Of a stretch of DNA of 46,644 nucleotides, positions 40,788 through 46,644 are shown piece by piece (positions within the stretch are counted from its first letter, which is position 1; each line of letters begins with the position of its first letter). The DNA lies in NCBI GenBank assembly GCA_022800525.1, contig JAAWQM010000019.1:1-46644 (forward strand), read 5' to 3'. The stretch is from Oscillospiraceae bacterium. GTDB lineage: Bacteria > Bacillota > Clostridia > Oscillospirales > Oscillospiraceae. The position numbers and the translations under genes were made by a program. The notes under the pieces were generated by a model. It did not search any database, was not told where the DNA came from, and worked only from the letters and a program-made list of their open reading frames with translations.

Positions 40788-42525
40788 ATGAAAAAATATC
40801 ATTTTTCATACTTCTTTTATTTTTCCTATCTTTATCGTCTGCCTGCCAAACACGAGTAGATACTACACCTGCAGAAACACTTCTTCCGGTTAAAGACATT
40901 GCGCAAGCAATATCATCCTTAAATGCAGATGAACCGGAAGGCATCGCTGAAATACCGGACGAACAGCTTTCGGATTACATCGAAGCCGTCTATGGCCTAA
41001 CATCCGACATGTGGGAAGATGGGTCTATTTTACAAGCAGGCGGTATGCGTGCATATGAAATTTCAGTACTGCGCTTTACTGATGAAAACCACGCAAAATC
41101 AGGGGAAGCTGCACTGGAAGAGTACCGCAACGCCCGCGAAGGCGCATTTGGTGGCTACGCGCCAGAACAGGCGGCACTTGTATCCGGCTCAACAATCTGC
41201 CGTGTAGGACAATATGTAGGTCTGTTTATTTGTGAAAATCCCGAAAGTGCAGAAGAAGTTTTTATATCCCTACTGGAAACCGGCAAGGTTCCGTCCTCCA
41301 TTAATAAATCGGAGCCTACGCAATATCCACAACCCGATCCAGAAACGATAACAGGTATGGATGCCATAAAAGACGCGCTTCTTGATTTTTGCAACACGGA
41401 TCTTGCGGCTCTGGGCAACTATAACGTAACCTCATTTACCTCAGACAAAGCGTTCCCCGAGATGGTAGAAGACACCTACGTATCATCCCTGCTCACCTGG
41501 CAGATGGTTTTGTGGTGAACGATCTAAATGATGATCCTTTCGAGTTGATTGTACTGCGCATGATAGACAAGGACACTGCCGATTATAATCTGAACGCACT
41601 TAGAACCTATAAAAAAGAAGAGAAGGAGCGTTACATTGAGTGGGACAGCGAAGGAATCGGATATATCACAGCAGACAACAAAGAATCATATAACCTTCTA
41701 AGTAAGGCTTATCTCATACAATCTAACGAATTCCTAGCCTTACTAATCTGCCAAGACTCAGAGGGTGCAAATGCGTGTTTCAAAACTGCTCTCGATTCCA
41801 TACGATCAGAAGAAACAGGAATACCCACCCCTACTCCCGTAGAAATTACAGATGGCGTATTTTTTGTTGAAGTTTCTTGGAATGAGGTAGATGGAGAACC
41901 TGATCCAAACCACCCTGATCGTACTTTATATGTCCAGCCCAACAAGGAAGACATGAGTATCTACGACACCACCGCTATCATTGACGCATGGTCAATGATG
42001 GATGACAGCCAATTGTCTCCATACGAGAAGTCCATTTATGACAGTGCAAAATCTGTCTTGGAACTTATAATATTGGACGGAATGAGTGAGTTTGAAAAAG
42101 AGGTCGCCATCTATGAGTGGATACTTCAGAATGTTACATATGACTGGAGCTACACCAATCCGCTGCAAGAAACAACCAGAGACTCCTACACACCATATGG
42201 CGGACTAATCAACCATTCTGCGGTGTGCCTGGGCTATGCCACAACATTCCAATTATTAACGGAGTTAGCTGGAATAGAATCTCTTACTGTAGTAGGCACT
42301 GGACGTGGGAAGGATCACGGTTGGAATATGATTCAGCTAAATGGAGAATGGTTCTGTGTAGATATTACATGGGACGTACCATACTACAATCCCAAAACAG
42401 GAAACCTAGAACTTCGATTCTTCAACACGACTAGCGACTATATGTCAAAAACAAGCCACCAATGGGACTATAATAGTATTCCTGAAGCTACAGCAGAGAA
42501 TCATGGATTCATTACGCAGTCATAA
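40788..42525 (+). pseudogene. lipoprotein with two DUF4358-like domains and a transglutaminase domain, two frameshifts
   Basis: The ATG at 40788 is followed by only six A; with seven the frame would read MKKISFFILLLFFLSLSSAC, a perfect lipoprotein signal with lipobox LSSAC. As it stands translation stops after 23 codons. The body (frame of 40802-41518) holds one DUF4358-like domain (AYEISVLRFTDENHAKSGEA, VGQYVGLFICENPESAEE). A second shift near 41497-41503 (LLTW/DGFVVNDLNDD) joins a second copy (FELIVLRMIDKDTADYNL, EFLALLICQDSEGANA). The C-terminal transglutaminase-like domain has Cys in SAVCLGYATTF, His in KDHGWNMIQL and Asp in FCVDITWD. AT-rich, unlike its neighbours, which suggests transfer. 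Alternatives are phase variation at the A tract or sequencing errors. Confidence 0.8.
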
Positions 42526-42546
42526 CCACCGGCAGATCCGGTGGTT
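42524..42546 (+). terminator. short hairpin terminator after the transglutaminase domain
   Basis: AACCACCGG-CAGAT-CCGGTGGTT, a 9-bp perfect stem overlapping the TAA stop. A related half (ACCACCGGCTCTGCCGGTG) lies at about 40261-40279, so the broken gene is bracketed by similar short hairpins. Confidence 0.55.
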
Positions 42547-42767
42547 TCCGCTACCAATAAATACACTCATATTTCAATCCTTGAACCTTGTAAAAACTTG
42601 CCCAATAACAAATTTCACTATAAAATAGTCCTATCTTACTAAAAGGAGTGACGCCTCATGCGTAAATTTAACCGGTTAATCACTAGTGGTGCATCCTGGC
42701 AGGAATAAGACTATACGGCAACGTGCAAATTTGCTATACTCTATCAAAAAAGTATCGGAGGATACAG

Positions 42768-43141
42768 ATGCGCTACGTTACATTGTTACCTTGACAGAAT
42801 ATACACCATAGCATGCTCGAACTCGCCCGAAGGTGCCTCACTGTGGACCATGCAGGCAATTGCGGATGAGCTGATCCGTCTGAAAGTGGTAGATTACATC
42901 ACGGACAGCGCCATCTGTGAGGTTATGAAAAAACAAAATCAAGCCGTGGCTTGAAAAAGAATGGTGTATTCCGAAAGCTGATGCTGATTTTGTGGCGAAA
43001 ACGGAGGATCTGCTAGAGGTTTACCAGCGTCCTTATGATCCGTTGTGCCCAGTTGTCTGTATAGACGAAACAAACAGCTGATAGAGGAAACCCGTATTCC
43101 TTGTGAACCGGGACATCCCAAAAAGGTGGATTCGGTATATG
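42768..43141 (+). pseudogene. IS630-family transposase remnant
   Basis: An ATG at 42768 with CGGAGGAT upstream begins MRYVTLLP, the usual IS630 start, and stops at once. From about 42803 the frame reads SPEGASLWTMQAIADELIRL, then shifts at an A6 tract (42924-42930) into KPWLEKEWCIPKADADFVAK and EVYQRPYDPLCPVVCIDET. This is the DDE-domain region of IS630 transposases, including the first catalytic Asp in CIDET. The N-terminal DNA-binding part and the C-terminal catalytic residues are missing. The 240 bases before it contain only a 16-codon frame at 42658 (MRKFNRLITSGASWQE) with a good ribosome binding site, probably another gene start cut off by the insertion. Confidence 0.78.
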
Positions 43142-43189
43142 TCCGCGTTGCCGACAACCTCGTGAACAAATGCAAGGAAGACAATCTGG

Positions 43190-43335
43190 ACGGCATCTTC
43201 ATTGCGGCGGCGGACTGACCGGGTGCGAGCTGGCGTATGATCTGGCCAGGAAAAACAAGAAGGTGACGCTTGCGGAGACCTGCCTGAATATCTGGCGCGT
43301 CCGGCGCGGAAGCCGCTGGAACAATCTCTCTTGGG
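43190..43335 (+). pseudogene. FAD/NAD(P)-dependent oxidoreductase fragment
   Basis: About 45 codons read GGGLTGCELAYDLARKNKKV, then TLAETCLNIWRV: the second dinucleotide-binding motif (GxGxxG) of old-yellow-enzyme/dienoyl-reductase type flavoproteins. There is no start, the preceding frame differs (DNLDGIFIAAAD then stop), and it ends against the terminator at 43360. A decayed scrap. Confidence 0.6.
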
Positions 43336-43359
43336 GCGGGTATGACCGGCCCGCAGGCC

Positions 43360-43401
43360 AAAGGGCAGATGTGTGTCCATCCGGACGCACATCTGCCCTT
43401 T
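43360..43401 (-). terminator. terminator of the VanW-protein gene
   Basis: A 19-bp stem with one G-T pair (43360-43378 with 43383-43401) and a 4-base ATCC loop, ten bases beyond the VanW-protein stop. The T tract is short, so it may serve both directions. Confidence 0.75.
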
Positions 43402-43411
43402 GAAACTGTAT

Positions 43412-45145
43412 TCACCCGAAAATCGAGATTCCCGGCGACCCGTCGCTGGGCAAGGAGGGCTCGCCCCCGTCCTCCGGCGGCAGGACCGGCTCCCCGCCGG
43501 GGTCTTCGCCAAACTCCGGAAGCGTGGTTCCGCTGACCGGCTTCCCCCGGGTGCCCACCAGGATGATCTCATTCCGGCTCTTATAGACGCTCTTTGCCTC
43601 CTGGGCGCGGGAGAGCAGCGTCCCATCTCCGCTGTAGACATTCCTGTAGGATATCACGGTGTGGCCCGTGTACGGGCTCTGCTTCCGCTTCTGGGTACCC
43701 CAGTCCAGCTCGTCCGTCTCGACGTACTCCGTCTCATAGCTGCTGCTGGAAATTTCCTCATAGGTCATCTTCACATAAGTATCATCCGTTTTCGTGCCCA
43801 CAAAGGTGACCTTGATCTGGTTGTTGTCACAGGTCACGTCCATGCGGATGGGATAGCCCGTGTTGTTCCTGAACCGGAATTCCGGTCCGCCCCAGCTGAC
43901 AGTGGCGTCCATGCCCCACATGATGTAGCTGGGCGTATAGCCGTGGGCGTACCGCTCCACAATCTCCAGATTGGACAGCAGGGCGGCGTAATAGATGGTA
44001 CTGGACACCTGACAGATGCCGCCGCCGATGGTCTCCACCGTCTCGCCGCTGACGTAGGCCGGGGCCGCGCCGAAGCCGCGCTCCACCGTGCGCCTGCCCA
44101 CCACCTGATTGTAGTCGAAAATGTCCCCGTCGTTGAGAATCAGGCCGTCGCAGCAGTCCCCGGCCAGCTTCACGTTGGTGCGGCGGGCCTTGGTGCCGCT
44201 GAGCTTCGTGCTGGTGGAGCCCAGCTCATCCCGGAACAGCACCGCCTCCAGCTCCTGGGCCGTCATCTCCGGATAGACCACCTGGGCGGGCAGCTGAATC
44301 CTCTCGCCGGGAGCCGCCGCGTCCATGGCGAACCGCGCCGCCTCGGGGTCCAGACTCACGCCCACCGTGCCGTCCACCACTCTGCCCTGCTCGATGTCAT
44401 AGCGGGCGCTGCTGGGCTCCGCGTTCAGCTCCTGCGCTACTGTTTCCAGGTCCAGTCCCCGGCCGGGCACCGTCTCCCAGGATGCCTCCACCGTGCCGGG
44501 TCTGCCCTTCAGCGCCTCGACAGCCTGAACCAGCGCCTCCTGGTCCAGGGTCTGCCCGTCAACGGGCGTGGTGGCGTAGAGTCCATCCCGGGTCAGCTCA
44601 TAGCTGCTGTCCACCGGTTCCCGATCGAAGGCGGCGGCCATCTCCGCCGCCGCCGCGCGGAGGACGTTTTCGTTATATAAGACCTCGATATCCGTCTTCG
44701 CCTTGCCGCCCAGAAGCCCCTTCAGCATGGTCCAGCCATTTTTGAACCAGCCCAGCGCACCCTCCTCGTGACCAATGGACCATGCGGCGTCCTCCAGCTT
44801 GTCCGTGTTGATGTACGCGCCCAGCTCCCTCTGAGTGTACTGGCCCAGGCTCTCCCCGTCCGCTGTGACGGAGACCTCGCCGGACAGGAGCCCGTCGGAG
44901 GTCAGGTAAGCCGTCAGCTCCTCCCTCGAATATCCCGCCAGGGATTGGTCCCCCACCGTGACGCCGGGGAACACCTGGTCGCAGCTGTTGGCGTACACGC
45001 CCAGCGCGGCCGCGCCGCCCACCAGCAGCGCGGCGGTCACGCCCAGCGCAATCCATCCGGCCCTGCCCTTCTTTTTGGGAATCATCTCCCTCGGATCATA
45101 TCCCAGCATGTCAATCGTAGCCTGCGAGACACGTTTCCCAGCCAT
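43412..45145 (-). CDS. VanW-family protein with peptidoglycan-binding domains
   Basis: 577 residues. A short cytoplasmic start (KRVSQATIDMLGYDPREMIP), one membrane helix (about 33-52), then two repeats of the PG_binding_4 type (about 60-270; FPGVTVGDQSLAGYSREELT is the first). A VanW domain follows (about 320-440; GLILNDGDIFDYNQVVGRRT, GGGICQVSSTIYYAALLSNL, FRNNTGYPIRM), then a beta-rich G5-like region and an acidic Pro tail. Such proteins face the wall; despite the name they do not by themselves confer vancomycin resistance. I use ATG 45145, seven bases after AAGGAGG; the ATG just before it is equally possible. Promoter at 45202-45230. Confidence 0.92.
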   Translation of the reverse strand: MAGKRVSQATIDMLGYDPREMIPKKKGRAGWIALGVTAALLVGGAAALGVYANSCDQVFPGVTVGDQSLAGYSREELTAYLTSDGLLSGEVSVTADGESLGQYTQRELGAYINTDKLEDAAWSIGHEEGALGWFKNGWTMLKGLLGGKAKTDIEVLYNENVLRAAAAEMAAAFDREPVDSSYELTRDGLYATTPVDGQTLDQEALVQAVEALKGRPGTVEASWETVPGRGLDLETVAQELNAEPSSARYDIEQGRVVDGTVGVSLDPEAARFAMDAAAPGERIQLPAQVVYPEMTAQELEAVLFRDELGSTSTKLSGTKARRTNVKLAGDCCDGLILNDGDIFDYNQVVGRRTVERGFGAAPAYVSGETVETIGGGICQVSSTIYYAALLSNLEIVERYAHGYTPSYIMWGMDATVSWGGPEFRFRNNTGYPIRMDVTCDNNQIKVTFVGTKTDDTYVKMTYEEISSSSYETEYVETDELDWGTQKRKQSPYTGHTVISYRNVYSGDGTLLSRAQEAKSVYKSRNEIILVGTRGKPVSGTTLPEFGEDPGGEPVLPPEDGGEPSLPSDGSPGISIFG

Positions 45146-45201
45146 CATTCCGCCTCCTTCTTCCTCCTGGCGGGAGGAAGCTCTCAATGATTTCTTAGTG
45201 T

Positions 45202-45230
45202 ATCATACCCGGAGGGAAAAAGAATTACAA
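45202..45230 (-). promoter_or_regulatory. sigma-A promoter of the VanW-protein gene
   Basis: Minus strand TTGTAA (45230-45225), 17-base spacer, TATGAT (45207-45202). The leader contains a CTTCCTC/GAGGAAG hairpin (45160-45180) just before the ribosome binding site that could mask it. Confidence 0.75.
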
Positions 45231-45245
45231 TTGTGTAACAACAGG

Positions 45246-45286
45246 GGAAAAATAAAAAGAAACGGACGTCCGGGCCGCCGGCCCCG
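45246..45286 (-). terminator. terminator of the NusG-II/Gx transporter operon
   Basis: Minus strand: GC-rich GGGCCGGCGGCCC and CGGACGTCCG inverted repeats followed by TTTCTTTTTATTTTT, immediately after the Gx transporter stop. Confidence 0.75.
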
Positions 45287-45769
45287 CTAGACCTTCACCC
45301 GCCGGACAATCAGTCCGCCGGCCAGACCGATTCCTGCTCCCGTGAGGGTTCCGCTGACTGCCAGCGCGGGCAGATACCACCCCAGCCGCGCGGTTCCCAG
45401 TACGGAGATGGCCACCAGCAGCTGTCCCAGGTTGTGGCACACGCCCCCCGCAGCGCTGACGCCCAGAATAGAAAACCAGCCGCTGCGCCTGAGCCCTGCC
45501 ATCACCGCCAGACTCAGCGCCGCTCCCGCCAGAGAGTACGCGAAGCTGTAGGCGTTGCCGAAGGAAGCCGCCGTCAGCAGCACCCGCGCCAGAGAGATGC
45601 CCGCGGCATCCCGCAGGGACATGCGGTACAGGGCGAACAGCGTCACGATATTCGCCAGCCCCAGCTTCATGCCCGGGACCATGCCGAAGGCGGGCAGCAT
45701 ACTCTCCAGCCAGGACAGCGCCATCGCCGCCGCCGTCAGCAGCCCCCATCGGGCAATTTTCTTTGCCAT
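45287..45769 (-). CDS. Gx transporter family membrane protein
   Basis: 160 residues, about five membrane helices. LTAAAMALSWLESMLPAFGM, GMKLGLANIVTLFALYRMSL and ISVLGTARLGWYLPALAVSG are typical of the family often named heptaprenyl diphosphate synthase component I or Gx transporter, related to ECF-type S components. It usually sits beside a NusG-domain-II protein, as here, and near electron-transfer or flavin genes. The ATG at 45769 has GGAGG seven bases upstream, inside the gap after the upstream gene. It probably imports a small metabolite or isoprenoid/quinone precursor (inference). Confidence 0.88.
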   Translation of the reverse strand: MAKKIARWGLLTAAAMALSWLESMLPAFGMVPGMKLGLANIVTLFALYRMSLRDAAGISLARVLLTAASFGNAYSFAYSLAGAALSLAVMAGLRRSGWFSILGVSAAGGVCHNLGQLLVAISVLGTARLGWYLPALAVSGTLTGAGIGLAGGLIVRRVKV

Positions 45770-45783
45770 TTCCGCTTCCTCCA

Positions 45784-46143
45784 CTAACCCACGCTGGCGT
45801 CAAAGCCGGAGGCTACGCTGCCCTCGATGCGGACCACCAGCCGGTGGGGCAGGCAAACGATTGTCTCCCCCTCACGTGAAACGGCCCCGGTGCGCACACA
45901 GGTGTGGTCGCCGCAGTTGGCCTCTATGACAGAGGCTCTGCCGCCGGAAATCCGCAGGACGTTGTACGCCTCCCCGCCAATCGTGACAGTCCGGTCTGCA
46001 TCCAGCGGATAGCGGGCGGTTTCCGTTCCGTCCTGGATTATGACGGCCCAGCCGCCCGCCCCGCCAGGGCGCGCCAGAACCCATAACAGCGCAGCCGCCG
46101 CCAGCAGTCCGGCAATCAGCAGCAGATCATTTCGTTTCTTCAT
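45784..46143 (-). CDS. NusG domain II-containing membrane-anchored protein
   Basis: 119 residues. N-terminal membrane helix (about 7-24), then a small beta domain: GWAVIIQDGTETARYPLDAD, EANCGDHTCVRTGAVSREGE and IVCLPHRLVVRI. Two conserved Cys in NCGDHTC and one in CLPHR suggest a redox or metal site. The domain resembles NusG domain II, but the protein faces outside and is not a transcription factor. First gene of a two-gene operon with the Gx transporter. A GGAGG site precedes the ATG, and a TATACT box (minus strand, near 46163) is the probable -10. Confidence 0.88.
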   Translation of the reverse strand: MKKRNDLLLIAGLLAAAALLWVLARPGGAGGWAVIIQDGTETARYPLDADRTVTIGGEAYNVLRISGGRASVIEANCGDHTCVRTGAVSREGETIVCLPHRLVVRIEGSVASGFDASVG

Positions 46144-46358
46144 CAGATGCCTCCATCGCGGAATGTTAGTTCAGTATAACACATGGCGGGGCAAAAGTCG
46201 AGAGGGGACGCGGCATGTACATGGAATTCGATTTTGCAGGGGCTTGCTATTGTGCCGGAATTATCGTATGATTTTGAGGGGAGATGATCGTACCGGATTA
46301 TCAGCTGCAATGCGTCCAGAGATTTCATGGGCGGCGCAGGTCAATGGATTTGCCATAT

Positions 46359-46401
46359 AAAGATATTCCTTCCGAACCGAAAGATCGGAAGGAATATCTT
46401 T
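46359..46401. repeat. dispersed palindromic element, copy B
   Basis: A perfect 17-bp stem (AAAGATATTCCTTCCGA, 46359-46375) around the loop ACCGAAAGA (46376-46384). The inner CCGA-loop-TCGG matches the copy at 21107-21143, while the outer arms differ. It sits within or at the end of the IS630 remnant reading frame. Confidence 0.78.
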
Positions 46402-46644
46402 CAAATACAAAACAAAACGTTCTCCGGTCGTTCCGCCCTGGTAAGTTGTAAATGCTTTCTCCCCATCCAGGCGAACGGAAGAAGGAACGGTCGTTGTCTG
46501 CGGCGTATTCAAGGGGCATGATCCACTGCTCTTTGGGATGAGGGCGCCCGTCCATAAAGACGGGTCAAATTGGTATTCACTCCGCTTTCGTCCAGAAATA
46601 CCAAGTGTTCCGCCATCTCAGGTTTTATGGTTTCCTTCCATTCT
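46402..46644 (-). pseudogene. IS630-family transposase remnant, cut by the window edge
   Basis: Minus strand from the window edge: MAEHLVFLDESGVNTNLTRL, then YGRAPSSQRAVDHAP and stop, with FLDESG holding the first catalytic Asp. After a one-base loss the protein continues in another frame: LNTPQTTTVPSSVRLDGEKA, FTTYQGGTTGERFVLYLKD. The match then ends exactly at the palindrome 46359-46401. It is not the same copy or subtype as the remnant at 42768. The sequence 46144-46358 shows no recognisable gene. Confidence 0.75.

Noticed and set aside
42924-42930. A6C tract in the IS630 remnant as a programmed frameshift site
   Set aside because: The phase of the heptamer and the needed shift (+1) do not fit standard -1 slippage, and the gene lacks both ends, so decay is the simpler reading.

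Overview
The window looks like chromosomal DNA from a GC-rich, low-branching Firmicute of the gut type, most likely an Oscillospiraceae relative (inference). The grounds are strong AAGGAGG-type ribosome binding sites, sigma-A promoters with 17-nt spacers, LPxTG/sortase surface proteins, a VanW protein, and a NusG-domain-II/Gx-transporter pair. I saw no rRNA, tRNA or CRISPR array. Nearly every gene-sized open frame on the strand opposite a GC-rich gene is a shadow.

Layout. (1) 1-7.3 kb: a 5'-truncated aldo/keto reductase pseudogene, then leftward housekeeping genes (GNAT acetyltransferase, typA, hemW) and a tightly coupled leftward four-gene operon of membrane/exported proteins around an MFS-type transporter. 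(2) 7.3-8.9 kb: an XRE regulator with two copies of an inverted-repeat operator inside a divergent promoter region, followed by poorly coding DNA. (3) 8.9-20.9 kb: a rightward surface-fibre locus: coiled-coil protein, signal peptidase I, a 1520-residue LPSTG adhesin with 13 HxH-x3/4-C repeats and a fibro-slime domain, an LPETG backbone pilin, a class C sortase, an LPQTG minor pilin, a second sortase, a putative lipoprotein and a CAP-domain protein. (4) 20.9-23.2 kb: a hairpin-rich intergenic island, an FAD-dependent dehydrogenase and an internally deleted IS4-type transposase remnant.

(5) 23.2-40.2 kb is the metabolic heart. A leftward operon encodes a GAF-PAS regulator with a decayed AAA+ domain, DhaL, DhaK, an RpiB-type isomerase and a triosephosphate-isomerase paralogue. 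This is the gene set expected for phosphorylating and isomerising a C4 ketose such as erythrulose. Upstream of it, a second leftward operon encodes an L-cysteine desulfidase-family protein, an L-2-aminothiazoline-4-carboxylate (ATC) hydrolase-like protein, a complete BMP-type ABC importer, two tandem double-unit tautomerase-like proteins lacking Pro-1, an M20 amidohydrolase and an aldo/keto reductase. I read this as a candidate uptake and desulfurisation route for a cysteine derivative (inference). A divergent gene encodes a one-piece dihydroxyacetone-type kinase.

(6) 40.2-43.4 kb is a more AT-rich graveyard: a ptsI fragment, a twice-frameshifted lipoprotein-transglutaminase gene with a frameshift in an A tract right after the start codon, an IS630 remnant and an oxidoreductase scrap. 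(7) 43.4-46.6 kb: a VanW/peptidoglycan-binding protein, the Gx transporter and NusG-II protein, and an IS630 transposase remnant that runs off the window and is interrupted by a palindrome whose core also occurs at 21.1 kb.
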